Part shown: positions 24,416 to 33,178 of the stretch, one piece after another | How the letters are laid out: each line of letters opens with the position of its first letter | How positions within the stretch are numbered: position 1 is the first letter of the stretch | NCBI RefSeq assembly: GCF_007748095.1 | Contig: NZ_CP036287.1 | Location: forward strand, 6,696,001 to 6,760,000 | Origin: Engelhardtia mirabilis | Lineage (GTDB): Bacteria > Planctomycetota > UBA1135 > GCA-002686595 | Direction: 5' to 3' | DNA: 64,000 nucleotides | Position numbers and translations under genes: made by a program | Notes under the pieces: generated by a model | The model's database searches: none | Seen by the model: the letters and a program-made list of their open reading frames with translations, nothing else | What the model was told of the DNA's origin: nothing

Positions 24416-26617
24416 ATGTCGAACCTCGAGTGCCCGCGCGATCATGCCGCGCCCCGGTCTCCGCGCAGTGACGTCGCTCTGGCCCTTTGCGCGTGCGCCT
24501 CTCTGCTGACTGGTTGCGACCATTCCTCGGGCGAGGTCTCGACGATCCTGCAGCCCACGGCGATCTACTCGCCGACCACGGGCCAGTTGCCCCTGCCCAA
24601 CGACCTCTTGTTCGAGGGCACGATCGACGGGACCCTCTCGCCGCCGGACGCCGACGACCCGAGCAGCCAAGGCCTCGTCGGCGCCCTCTCGGCCATCGAC
24701 GGTTGGTCGATCGCGACCCCGGTGCGATTCCGCTTCAGCGAAGCCCTCGATCCGACGTCGGTGGTGTTCGGCTCCAGCGTGCGCCTGTTCGAGGTGCAGT
24801 TGGACACTGCCTTGGCCCTGGCCGGCGCACCGGTCGCGGCAATCGTGCGCGAGGTTCGCCCGCAGGAGGTCGAGCTCGAGCTGGAATCGAGCGGGGTCGA
24901 GATCCGCCTCTGGCCCGCGCGGCCCCTGACCCCGTCCACGAGCTACCTGGCATTCGCCACGAACGCCCTGCGCGCGGCCGATGGCGAGCCCATCGCCCCC
25001 AGCATCGTCTACGACCTGGCGGCGGCGCCCGAGCTCGTGCCGCCCTCCAATCCCCTGGCGCCCTTGCAGCAACGACTCCTGGCGGAGCGCTCGGCGCTAG
25101 CGGCCTTCGGCGTGCAGACCGACGACATCGTGGTGTCGACGAGCTTCACGACCCAGTCCCTGGGAGCGGTACACGAAGCCCTGCGCGCCATCGCCCTGGG
25201 CGAGGAGGCGCTGTTCGCCGCGGACCTGTGTTCCCTGGAGCCGAACCTGGTTTGTAGCGACGATCCGAGCGGTCCTGCGCCGACCGCCGAGCTCGCGGTC
25301 ATGGGGCCGGTGGAGATCCCGCTCCCCGACGGTGTGCCCTTCTTCCTGGGCCAGTTCTTCGAGGGCGCGCTGACCGTCCCGAGCTTCTCGGCCCAAGCCA
25401 TCGGCACGAGCGACCCATTGCAGCTCAACGGCGACGAGACACCCCTGACCCAGCACTGGCGCGCGCGCTTCCCCTTCGGCCCGGACGACGACGAGCGGCC
25501 GTTGACCGGTCGCAACCCACTGCCCGCCGCGCAGGGCACGGCCACGGTGCCGGTCTTGATGGTGCGACCGATCACGCCCAAGCCCGAGGGCGGTTGGCCC
25601 GTGGTCGTCTTCCAACACGGCATCACCGGCAACCGCACCAACGCCCTGGCCCTGGTCAACGCCTTCGGCCTGGCGGGCTTCGCGATCGTGGCCATCGACC
25701 TGCCCCTGCACGGGATCCGCGACGAGGAGGACCCGCTCTTCGCCGGCTACGCGGACGTCCCCGGCCAGCCGCGCGAGCGCACCTTCGGTCTGGACCTGCT
25801 GACCGAGGTCGACGACGACGAGTTCCCCGGCGCGGACGGCGTCGCGGACTCCTCCGGCGCCCACTTCATCCAGCTCGAGAGCCTGCTCTCGACCCGCGAC
25901 AACCTGCGTCAGGCGGCCTCCGACCTGCTGAACCTGATCGAGCTGGTCGACACCATCGACTTCGACGGCGACGGCAGACCGGACCTCGACGGCGAGCGAA
26001 TCCACTACGTGGGCCACTCCCTGGGAGCGATCGTCGGCGGCCAGATGCTGCCCCACACCGACCGCATCGTCTCGGCCACCCTGGCCATGCCCGGCGGCGG
26101 CCTCGCGCGACTCCTCGAGGGGTCGGCCACCTTCGGCCCGCAGATCACCGAGGGTCTGGCCGCCAAGGGCATCGAGCCCGGAACCCCCGACTTCGAGTCC
26201 TTCCTCGACGTGGCCCAGATCGTCACCGAGGACGGCGACCCCCTGGCCCACGCGACGCTGCTGAAGCGCCAGAACAAGCCCCTGCACCTGATCGAGGTGG
26301 TCGGCGAAGAGGGCCTCTCCGAGCCCGACCAGGTCGTGCCCAACTCCGTCGCGGGCGGGCCCCTGTCGGGTACCGAGCCCTACGCCTGCGCCCTCGGCCT
26401 GGCCCCCATCACCGGCAGCACCTTCGATCCGGGCGGCGTGCGCGGCGTCGCCCGCTTCCTGCGCGGCGACCACATCACGATCCTGATCCCCAGCAACTTC
26501 GACGACTTCGAGCTCGTCGCCGCCTGGGAGGAGATGCAGCGCGAGACGGTTGACTTCGCCTACAACGACGGGCTGTTGATCACCGTGCTCGACCCGACGC
26601 TCTTGAAGCAGGACTGA
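24416..26617 (+). CDS. VolA-like surface lipoprotein lipase, copy 2
   Basis: 733 residues, clearly homologous to the preceding gene along its whole length (shared IYSPTTGQLPLPNDLLF, GGWPVVVFQHGITGN and ERTFGLDLL). The lipobox is LLTGC (Cys34) and the nucleophile is Ser535 in VGHSLGAIVGG. A strong ribosome-binding site, GAGGAG, lies 7-8 bases before the ATG, which fixes this start. It differs from copy 1 in lacking one insert near the middle and in a longer leader. The two enzymes may act on different lipids or be expressed under different conditions; that cannot be told from sequence. Confidence 0.8.
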   Translation: MSNLECPRDHAAPRSPRSDVALALCACASLLTGCDHSSGEVSTILQPTAIYSPTTGQLPLPNDLLFEGTIDGTLSPPDADDPSSQGLVGALSAIDGWSIATPVRFRFSEALDPTSVVFGSSVRLFEVQLDTALALAGAPVAAIVREVRPQEVELELESSGVEIRLWPARPLTPSTSYLAFATNALRAADGEPIAPSIVYDLAAAPELVPPSNPLAPLQQRLLAERSALAAFGVQTDDIVVSTSFTTQSLGAVHEALRAIALGEEALFAADLCSLEPNLVCSDDPSGPAPTAELAVMGPVEIPLPDGVPFFLGQFFEGALTVPSFSAQAIGTSDPLQLNGDETPLTQHWRARFPFGPDDDERPLTGRNPLPAAQGTATVPVLMVRPITPKPEGGWPVVVFQHGITGNRTNALALVNAFGLAGFAIVAIDLPLHGIRDEEDPLFAGYADVPGQPRERTFGLDLLTEVDDDEFPGADGVADSSGAHFIQLESLLSTRDNLRQAASDLLNLIELVDTIDFDGDGRPDLDGERIHYVGHSLGAIVGGQMLPHTDRIVSATLAMPGGGLARLLEGSATFGPQITEGLAAKGIEPGTPDFESFLDVAQIVTEDGDPLAHATLLKRQNKPLHLIEVVGEEGLSEPDQVVPNSVAGGPLSGTEPYACALGLAPITGSTFDPGGVRGVARFLRGDHITILIPSNFDDFELVAAWEEMQRETVDFAYNDGLLITVLDPTLLKQD

Positions 26618-26700
26618 GGTCGGGCGGATTCACCGCTACCCACCGTCGATGACGCCTTGCGCCGAACGGCAGCCCGCTTGCTCGACCTCTTGGCCACGGC

Positions 26701-27093
26701 TCAGTCCTCGAACGGCGCCACGACCTCGACCTTGATGCGGTCCGGATCCTCGCAGTAGAGCGCGTAGTAGTCCGGCCCCGTGGCGTGGGGGTACTCCGAC
26801 TCGTACAGCACCGTGTACCCCTCGGCCTTGACCCAGGCCGCGATCTCGTCAACGTGCGCCCGCGACTCGCCAGTGAAGGCCAGGTGGTTCAGCCCGACCC
26901 GCTTGCGGTGGTAGCCGGCCCTCAAGTGCTCCTTCGGCGCCGGCAGGAAGCACAGGTACGCCAACCCGTCCTTCACGTAATTCATGCCCCCCGACCAACG
27001 GTCCGGCGCATAGCCGAGCTTGGCCATGAACGGCGTCCAGAAGGCGATCGAGCGCTCGAGGTCGCTCACGTAGATCTCGATGTGGTGGAGCAT
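26701..27093 (-). CDS. VOC (glyoxalase/bleomycin-resistance fold) family protein
   Basis: 130 residues with two beta-alpha-beta-beta-beta modules. LHHIEIYVSDLERSIAFW opens the first with the likely metal His, GLNHLAFTGESR opens the second with another His, and YYALYCEDPDRIKVEVV closes it with the metal Glu. This is the layout of small metal-dependent VOC enzymes such as lactoylglutathione lyase, dioxygenases and fosfomycin or bleomycin resistance proteins. The substrate is unknown. The ATG at 27093 is chosen because LHHIEIYV is the normal family start. Confidence 0.82.
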   Translation of the reverse strand: MLHHIEIYVSDLERSIAFWTPFMAKLGYAPDRWSGGMNYVKDGLAYLCFLPAPKEHLRAGYHRKRVGLNHLAFTGESRAHVDEIAAWVKAEGYTVLYESEYPHATGPDYYALYCEDPDRIKVEVVAPFED

Positions 27094-27284
27094 CAACTTA
27101 TCCCGGCTACTTGATTGGGGCCGAGTCGAGTCCCCGGCTCCGCACACATGGCTGCGGGCGGGAGGCGATCGAGGTGAGACTACGGCCCCGTCGATCGATT
27201 GCGAGCCCCGTCAGGGTCGCTCAATCTTGAACTCGGCCCAGGCCTTGCCAGACCTCCTCGAGCTCGAACACGACTTTCGCGAAC

Positions 27285-27908
27285 CTAGAGGTCGACGTAG
27301 GTCTTGTTGTAGATGTCCTTCATCGCTTCGCCCTCGAAGGTCCAATAGGGGCCTGGCGCCAAGGGGTAGTCCACCCCCATCATGGTTTGCGTAGCGGCAG
27401 ACAGCGACATCTCCTCACCGTTGAACATGACCTTCTTCGGGCCGACGACTTTGACCACATCGCTCGATCGATTGGAATGGAGGAACGCACCCATCGGGAT
27501 CCCCATTTCCTCGAAGTTGAGGTTCGGTCGACGGGACTTCAACTTCTCTGCCGCCGCTGATTCCTGAGGTTCGATCCCTTCGAGGTCTCCAGCCAAGTCG
27601 GTGGTCACGTCTTCCGCCGTATCAAAGAGCTTCAGAATCGCGATCGCCTGCTCCGGATCGATCTGAAAGAACTCTCGCTTCGGGTTCACTCGGTGGGGCC
27701 CAAATGCCACGTGAAGGGCCTTCTCGACCTCACTCGGGTTCAGAACGCGGCATGCAAACTCGACGGTGAACGGCACGGGTACACCAGTGGTGTAGAGCTG
27801 TGCCACTCGAGTATTGGGCTCACTCTGGTTCGTCATTCCAATCTTCACGAGCCCCGGCATGGCCGGGTTCGTCAGGACGTACACGACGCTCAATTGAGTC
27901 TCAGTCAT
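27285..27908 (-). CDS. GIY-YIG (T5orf172/MUG113-like) nuclease-domain protein
   Basis: 207 residues. The first 95 match the T5orf172 branch of the GIY-YIG superfamily: VVYVLTNPAMPGLVKIGMT, an Arg in NTRVAQLY, TTGVPVPFTVEFACRV, EKALHVAF and VNPKREFFQ, with the final Glu and Phe. A Lys-rich linker follows, then a C-terminal domain (VVGPKKVMFNGEEMSLSAA through GPYWTFEGE) that resembles the small restriction- or modification-associated binding modules but is not assigned with confidence. GC content is visibly below that of its neighbours, suggesting acquisition. The ATG at 27908 is used; a GTG at 27923 is also possible. A DNA-processing role in phage or mobile-element context is an inference. Confidence 0.75.
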   Translation of the reverse strand: MTETQLSVVYVLTNPAMPGLVKIGMTNQSEPNTRVAQLYTTGVPVPFTVEFACRVLNPSEVEKALHVAFGPHRVNPKREFFQIDPEQAIAILKLFDTAEDVTTDLAGDLEGIEPQESAAAEKLKSRRPNLNFEEMGIPMGAFLHSNRSSDVVKVVGPKKVMFNGEEMSLSAATQTMMGVDYPLAPGPYWTFEGEAMKDIYNKTYVDL

Positions 27909-28106
27909 AAAACGGCTTTTCACTCGGATTCGACCCAGGATGCCAGCCAGGGGGACCTATTCGCGCCACATGCTCCTATCGCAGGTCATGATGGGGCAGC
28001 TGATGCCCGAGTCGCGCGAGAGGCCCACTATGAAGCCGAGACGGGCTGGTCCCTCGGGGCCGGCCTCGATCGGCGCCTTGGGCGCACGTCGGCCAAGCGG
28101 CCCGGA

Positions 28107-29211
28107 TCAGTCGTGCTTCTGCCGCAGGTACGCCGTCATGAAGGCGTCGAGGTCGCCGTCCAGCACCGATTGGATGTTGCCGACCTCCTCGCCCGTGCGG
28201 TGGTCCTTGACCATCTGGTACGGGTGCATGACGTAGGAGCGGATCTGGCTGCCCCAGGCGATCTCGCCCTTCTCGCCGTAGAGCTTGGCCATCTCCTTGT
28301 CGCGCTCGGCTTCGCGCAGGGCGATCAGCTTGGCCTTGAGCAGCTTGAGGGCGGTGGCGCGGTTCTTGTGCTGGCTGCGCTCGTTCTGGCAACGCACGAC
28401 GACGCCGGTGGGCAGGTGCGTCATGCGCACGGCGGACTCGGTCTTGTTGACGTGCTGGCCGCCGGCCCCGCCGGCGCGCATGGTGTCGATGCGCAGGTCC
28501 GACTCGGCGATCTCGATGTCGACGTCGTCGTCGACCTCGGGCGTGATGTCGATGCTGGCGAAGGAGGTCTGGCGGCGGGCCTGGGCGTCGAAGGGGCTGA
28601 TGCGGACCAGGCGGTGCACGCCGGCCTCGGACTTGAGGTAGCCGAATGCGTAGGGGCCGCGCACGAAGAGCTGGGCGGAGCGGATGCCGCCCTCGGTCTC
28701 CTCGGAGCGCTCGAGCAGCTCCACGTCGAAGTCCTGGCGCTCGGCCCAGCGCGTGTACATCCGCAGCAGGATCTCGGCCCAGTCGCAGGCGTCGACGCCG
28801 CCGGCCCCGGCGCTGATCGCGATGTACGCGTTGGAGCTGTCGTGGTCGCCCCCGAGCATGACCTTGAACTCGAGCGCGTCGGTCTGCTCGGCGACCTTCG
28901 TGGCCAGGGCTGCCAGGTCGTCCATGACCTCGGCCTCGCCCTCCTCGGCGCCCATCTCCAGCAGGAGATCGGCCTCTTCCAGGCTGGTCTCGAGCTGGGC
29001 GAGCGGATCCATCACCGTTCGCAGGGTCTTGAGTTCACCGACGAGCTTCTGGGCCTTGTCGGAGTCGTTCCAGAAGTCCGCGGACTCCTGGAGCTTGTTC
29101 AGCTCGGCCAGACGCGCAGCGCGGGAAGGGTAGTCAAAGACCCTCCTTTAGCTGGTTCAGCCGGCTGCGAGAGGCCGCGAAGGCCTCCTTGTGATCGCTG
29201 AGGGATGCCAT
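28107..29211 (-). CDS. prfB: Peptide chain release factor 2, with programmed +1 frameshift
   Basis: RF2 is made from two overlapping frames. The zero frame runs from the ATG at 29211 for 25 codons to an in-frame TGA (29136-29134); ribosomes shift +1 on CTT and continue from 29135 to the stop at 28107, giving 367 residues. SPF, the tripeptide that recognises UGA and UAA stop codons, falls at 205-207 and the catalytic GGQ at 250-252, the same numbers as in Escherichia coli RF2. Reading only the second frame misses the first 65 residues. The frameshift provides autoregulation: low RF2 slows termination at the UGA and allows the shift. The gene is divergent from the metalloprotease cassette. Confidence 0.95.
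29133..29148 (-). promoter_or_regulatory. prfB programmed +1 frameshift site
   Basis: On the minus strand the site reads AAGGAGGGTCTTTGAC: an internal Shine-Dalgarno-like AGGAGG, a 1-2 base gap, the slippery CTT codon, the TGA stop and the following C. This is the arrangement that promotes +1 slippage in other bacterial prfB genes. Confidence 0.93.
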
Positions 29212-29412
29212 GGGGGCGGAGAGTTTACGCAGGGGCGCCGGCCATGCCTAGGGAGGCGATTTCCGCGTCGCGGGTCGCGCCACTCCGTCCGGCGCGGGCG
29301 AAGTCGGGATCCGCTCGCCGTGACTCGCCGCCGCCGCTGCCCTAGTCGCGCTGTCGTCACCCCCACTGGCGCCCCCCGGCGCCGCCGCCGCGAACCCACC
29401 GAAGCGATCTCG

Positions 29413-29997
29413 ATGCGACCCACGATTCCGGTCCTGTTGGCCCTCTGCTGTGTAGGGGCACTCGCGGCAATCGTCCCGCCGTCGCCGGAGCCCCAGGAGC
29501 CGCCCGCGGCCTCCTTGCCCCTGCGCTCGGGCTCGGGCAGCTGCAAGCCGATGGCGCCGCTGCGCCTCACTCTCTCCCCGCCCGACGACGGCGCCGGCTC
29601 GTTCGAGCTGGCCTACTCGGTCACCCCGCTGGTCGACGTGCTCGACCTCGAGGTCGAGCTGCGCCTGCCCCGCGGCGGTGCGGTGGCCAGCCACGCTGCC
29701 GTGCGCGCGGGAAGCACCGAGGCCGGGCAGGAGCACAGCGGTTCGGCCCGGATCGCCGCGCCGGCCGGACCGGGATTCGTCGTGGAGGTCGTCGCGAAGG
29801 CCCGGGTCGCCGACCCGGTGATCACTGGCGGCATCGCGACCCTGTGCGTGACCGAGCTGCTGGAGTTCGGCGAGGTCGCTCGCGACACGCCCGGGCGCTT
29901 GCTGCTCACGTCGAGCCCCGTCGGTGACGAGGCCTTCGTCAGCCGCGACTTCGCGGCCGTCCACCGCCCGGTCGACAGCGCGGGGGCAGGCCGATGA
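29413..29997 (+). CDS. Small secreted beta-sandwich protein, partner of metalloprotease copy 1
   Basis: 194 residues with an N-terminal signal peptide (VLLALCCVGALAA). The mature part starts near SCKPMAPLRLTLSPP and is beta-rich, with VTPLVDVLDLEVELRLPRGG and ITGGIATLCVTELLEFGE, resembling an Ig-like or CARDB-like sandwich; no named family is recognised. It ends SRDFAAVHR. Its stop overlaps the ATG of the secreted metalloprotease by 4 bases, and the same pair occurs again at 32573-35403. Conservation of the pair suggests the proteins act together, for example as inhibitor, chaperone or targeting subunit, but nothing in the sequence decides this. Confidence 0.7.
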   Translation: MRPTIPVLLALCCVGALAAIVPPSPEPQEPPAASLPLRSGSGSCKPMAPLRLTLSPPDDGAGSFELAYSVTPLVDVLDLEVELRLPRGGAVASHAAVRAGSTEAGQEHSGSARIAAPAGPGFVVEVVAKARVADPVITGGIATLCVTELLEFGEVARDTPGRLLLTSSPVGDEAFVSRDFAAVHRPVDSAGAGR

Positions 29998-32198
29998 GTC
30001 GCTCGTTGCTCACGTTCCTGTTGGCCCTTTGCTGCGCCACCCAGCTCGATCAGGCGGCCGCCCAGGGCATTGCCTCGGGTCAGCTCCTCTACGTCGACCG
30101 CGAGCTCACGTTCGAGGACGGCTTCACCGGCGTGGAGACCGAGCGTCCGGTGCCGAACGCGGTCGTGCGGGTGTTCGACGCCACCGACGGCGCCATCCTG
30201 GGCGCCGGCCTGACCGACTTCGACGGCAACTTCAGCCTGGCCGTCGCGGGCAGCGGCCCCCGGGACGTGATCGTGCGCGGGTTCTGCGTGTCGGGCACCT
30301 ACGGGGCCAATCGCGTGCTGGTCGAGACCGTCGACGGCGTCGTCTATTCCACCTCCAGCCCGACGCTCTCGATCCCGGACCTCGCGACGACCTTCGACGT
30401 CGGGCAGCTCATCGCTCCGAAGGTGACCGCCTCCGGATTCGTAGGCAGTCCCTTCAACCTGCTCGACCAGGGCGTGCGAGCCATGGAGTACGTCACCGAC
30501 CAGGGCGCCGGCGGGCTGCCGGAGACGATTCGGATCCAATGGCCCGAGCTGTTCTCGTTCGCCATCTACAACGTGGCGCACCTGTCCGGCGACGACGGCT
30601 TCGACGACATCGTCGCGTTGCACGAGATCGGGCACGTGATCCACAAGCTCTACTCCGACTCGGACAGCGCGGGCGGGGGCCACACCCTGGGTCAGAGCAA
30701 TCAGGATCCTTCCATCTCCCTGGGCGAGGGCTGGGCCTCGTTCTTCGCCGGCGCGGTGCGCCAGCACCAGGGCCTGTCGAACCCGGGCTTCTACCTGGAC
30801 TGCGACGGCGACGGCAGCACAGGGCCAGCCGGGATCCAGATCCACATGCGCTTCGAGGACGGAGCGCCCTTCGCCCAACTGACCGGCGGGGAGGCCGACG
30901 AGGGCGCGGTCTTCTGTGCCCTGTGGGACCTGATCGACCGCCACGACACCGACGACGGCTTCCCCGGCGACGACGACCTGCTCGACGGCACCATCGACCT
31001 CGCCCCCGGGCTCGACGGGGACCAGGCCCAGTGGCAGGCCTTCACTGGCCCCGTCGTGGTCAGCTCGCCCTACCTGCACGTGATCGAGCTGTGGAACGGG
31101 CTGTTCCTGGACGCCGGGGCCGACCGCTACGCGGAGCTGAGCGCCGCCTTCGCCGCCTGGAAGATCCGCGTCGAGGAGGACCTGTTCGAGCCCAACGACA
31201 CCACGGCGCAGGCTACGCCGCTGGTCCCTGGCAAGGCCTGGAGTCCCACCCTGACCCTGTACGCCTCCGACCTCGATCCGCCAGTCCCGGGGGGCGGCGA
31301 TGTGGACGTGTTCCGGGTGGACCTCTTCGCGGGCCAGGTGATCGAGATCGAAACCCGCTATCCAAGCGGCGCCGCGGACCACGAGACCTATTGCGATACG
31401 CGCCTGGCACTCTTCGCCCCGGACGGCTCGCTCGTCGCGAGCAGCCTCGACGGTGGCGCGGGCGACAACGCCAAGCTCGCTGGCCTCGTCATCGAGCAGA
31501 GCGGGCCCCACGCCATCCACGTGGCCGCCGAGTCGAGCCTGAAGGCGACCGGCTCCTACGAGATTCGCGCCGTGGTCCTGAGTCCGCCGGCGATCACTGG
31601 CCTCTCGCCGACCTCGGTGCAGACGCTGCTCGTCGGGGCCTCACCGACGATCGTGGTCGACGGTGTGGACATCGGGAACGCGACGTCGGTCACGATCGGA
31701 GGGGCGCAGGTCGAAAGCTTCGTTGCGGTCGGGCTCGACCGGCTCGAGATCCACGGCGCGAACTACGTGCAGCTCGGCCTGCAGGACTTGGTCGTGACGA
31801 CACCCTTGGGGAGTGCCTCGACGCCGATCAGCGTGACGACGCCGGCGGCGCCGTTGCTCAACGTGGCCGACGGGGCGCCCTTCTGGAACTCGATCACGCC
31901 GATCGCGGCCCGCGTCGCCGCCGAACCCGGTGACCTGGCCTTTCTATTCGTGTCCCTCTCGGACCAGCCCACGGCCGTCCCGGGAGTGCTCGATCTGGAC
32001 ATCGGTGGAGGGCTCTCGGGCCTGTTCCAGGTGGCGCTGCTGGTGGGCAACGGTGCGGGCCTGGCGAGCTACCCGATCCCGGTCGCCTCCCTGCCCGCGC
32101 AGGTGCCATTCCACCTGCAGGCGGGAGTGCTGCCGAGCGCGACCCTGGCCCTGCCGTTGCTGGCGTCGAATGCGGTCCAGGGCGCGAAGTCCTTCTGA
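29994..32198 (+). CDS. Secreted multidomain gluzincin-type metalloprotease, copy 1
   Basis: 734 residues. A signal peptide ending AAAQ (about 24) is followed by a carboxypeptidase-regulatory-like beta domain (RPVPNAVVRVFDATDG, TDFDGNFSLAV; 28-130). The catalytic region has HEIGH at 210-214 and EGWASF with Glu245 about 31 residues later, so two His and a Glu can hold zinc. Residues about 395-530 form a PPC-type domain (FEPNDTTAQATPL, VDVFRVDLFAGQ), 535-620 an IPT/TIG domain (GLSPTSVQTLLVG, VVTTPLG), and the last 110 a beta domain rich in small hydrophobics that may serve sorting. It probably digests extracellular protein or glycoprotein. It is coupled to the small secreted protein upstream. 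Confidence 0.85.
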   Translation: MSRSLLTFLLALCCATQLDQAAAQGIASGQLLYVDRELTFEDGFTGVETERPVPNAVVRVFDATDGAILGAGLTDFDGNFSLAVAGSGPRDVIVRGFCVSGTYGANRVLVETVDGVVYSTSSPTLSIPDLATTFDVGQLIAPKVTASGFVGSPFNLLDQGVRAMEYVTDQGAGGLPETIRIQWPELFSFAIYNVAHLSGDDGFDDIVALHEIGHVIHKLYSDSDSAGGGHTLGQSNQDPSISLGEGWASFFAGAVRQHQGLSNPGFYLDCDGDGSTGPAGIQIHMRFEDGAPFAQLTGGEADEGAVFCALWDLIDRHDTDDGFPGDDDLLDGTIDLAPGLDGDQAQWQAFTGPVVVSSPYLHVIELWNGLFLDAGADRYAELSAAFAAWKIRVEEDLFEPNDTTAQATPLVPGKAWSPTLTLYASDLDPPVPGGGDVDVFRVDLFAGQVIEIETRYPSGAADHETYCDTRLALFAPDGSLVASSLDGGAGDNAKLAGLVIEQSGPHAIHVAAESSLKATGSYEIRAVVLSPPAITGLSPTSVQTLLVGASPTIVVDGVDIGNATSVTIGGAQVESFVAVGLDRLEIHGANYVQLGLQDLVVTTPLGSASTPISVTTPAAPLLNVADGAPFWNSITPIAARVAAEPGDLAFLFVSLSDQPTAVPGVLDLDIGGGLSGLFQVALLVGNGAGLASYPIPVASLPAQVPFHLQAGVLPSATLALPLLASNAVQGAKSF

Positions 32199-32200
32199 CG

Positions 32201-32490
32201 TCAGCCGTGGAGCACGAGGGTGGCGCGAACTCGGTCGTCGGCGTCGAAGGTGAGCTCGGTGACGACACTCGCCCCATGTCAGTGGTCCCTTGCGTCGATT
32301 GGCTGAACTGGATCGCGACGTGCAGATCGGGTCCGTAGCCGCATTCGATCGGCCCGTCGGGGTCCGGAAGGCGACCTGCGCGGGTGAGCCCCCCGACGCT
32401 CGCGGTGACGCCGATCCGCCGACCGACTGCTGAGCCTCGTCGACGACGGACCGGGCGTCGGCGAACTCGTGGTCCTCGGCGTGACCTGCC
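32201..32490 (-). pseudogene. Eroded or frameshifted gene remnant between the duplicated cassettes
   Basis: Minus-strand reading gives protein-like text in three successive frames: HAEDHEFADARSVVDEAQQ, then LPDPDGPIECGYGPDLHVA continuing to TTDMG, then SVVTELTFDADDRVRATLVL ending HG and a stop at 32201. The frame changes coincide with a run of six Gs (near 32391-32396) and a run of four Gs (near 32271-32276), so either two single-base indels inactivated a gene or the assembly has homopolymer errors. The product family is not recognised. Apart from this remnant, the 374-base gap shows nothing. Confidence 0.4.
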
Positions 32491-32572
32491 GGCGCCGGGT
32501 CCCTAGCTCGCCCGGCGTTCCCCACGGCGCCCTACCCCGGCGTCGCCGCCACGTTCTCTCCAGATCGTTCCG

Positions 32573-33178
32573 ATGCGACCCTCGTCCTCGCGACTGCTCG
32601 TGCTGTGCTGCGCGTCGTTCCTGACCGCGCTCTCGCCCAATCCCGCCCCGCTGGAGGCCGCTGCGCCCCAGGGCGGTGCCTCACCCGCCACGATCCTCCC
32701 GCTGCGTGCGCGGCCCACCGCCTGCAAGCCGTTGGCGCCCCTGCGCCTGACCCTGACTGCGCCGGAGCACGCCTCCGGAGCGCTTCGATTCGGCTATTCG
32801 GTCAATCCGCTGATCGACGTGTTGGACCTCGCGGTCGAGCTGCGGCTGCCGGACGGCGGTGCCGTGGTCAGCCACGACGCCGTGCTCCGCGGCCTGACTC
32901 TGGCCGGTGACTCGCAGCGCGGCGGCGCCGTCGTGGCCCCGCCGACCGGCCCGGGCTTCGCCCTGGAAGTCGTCGCCGTGGCGCACGTCGTGGACCCAGT
33001 GATCGAGGGCGGCATCGCCACGCTGCGCGTCACCGAGCGCCTCGAGTTCGGTGAGCTCGAGCCCGACCTGCTCGGCAGCCTTCGGACCACGGCGAGCGCT
33101 GATGGCAGCGCGCCCCTGGTCAGCCGCGACTTCGCGGCCCTGCACCGCGCATCCGCTGGCACGGGGGAAGCCCGATGA
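32573..33178 (+). CDS. Small secreted beta-sandwich protein, partner of metalloprotease copy 2
   Basis: 201 residues and a clear paralogue of the protein at 29413-29997. Shared blocks include CKPLAPLRLTL, NPLIDVLDLAVELRLPDGG, PGFALEVVAVAHVVDPVIEGG and SRDFAALHR. A signal peptide (LLVLCCASFLTAL) precedes a Pro/Ala-rich mature start. It again overlaps the next gene by 4 bases (ATGA). Most differences from copy 1 fall in the middle loops and the leader, so the fold and the C-terminal motif appear to be what is kept. Function unknown; association with the protease is inferred from repeated co-occurrence. Confidence 0.7.
   Translation: MRPSSSRLLVLCCASFLTALSPNPAPLEAAAPQGGASPATILPLRARPTACKPLAPLRLTLTAPEHASGALRFGYSVNPLIDVLDLAVELRLPDGGAVVSHDAVLRGLTLAGDSQRGGAVVAPPTGPGFALEVVAVAHVVDPVIEGGIATLRVTERLEFGELEPDLLGSLRTTASADGSAPLVSRDFAALHRASAGTGEAR

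Noticed and set aside
27094..27284. Possible C-terminal protein fragment on the minus strand (AWAEFKIERP before a stop)
   Set aside because: Too short, with no start, supporting motif or continuation upstream.
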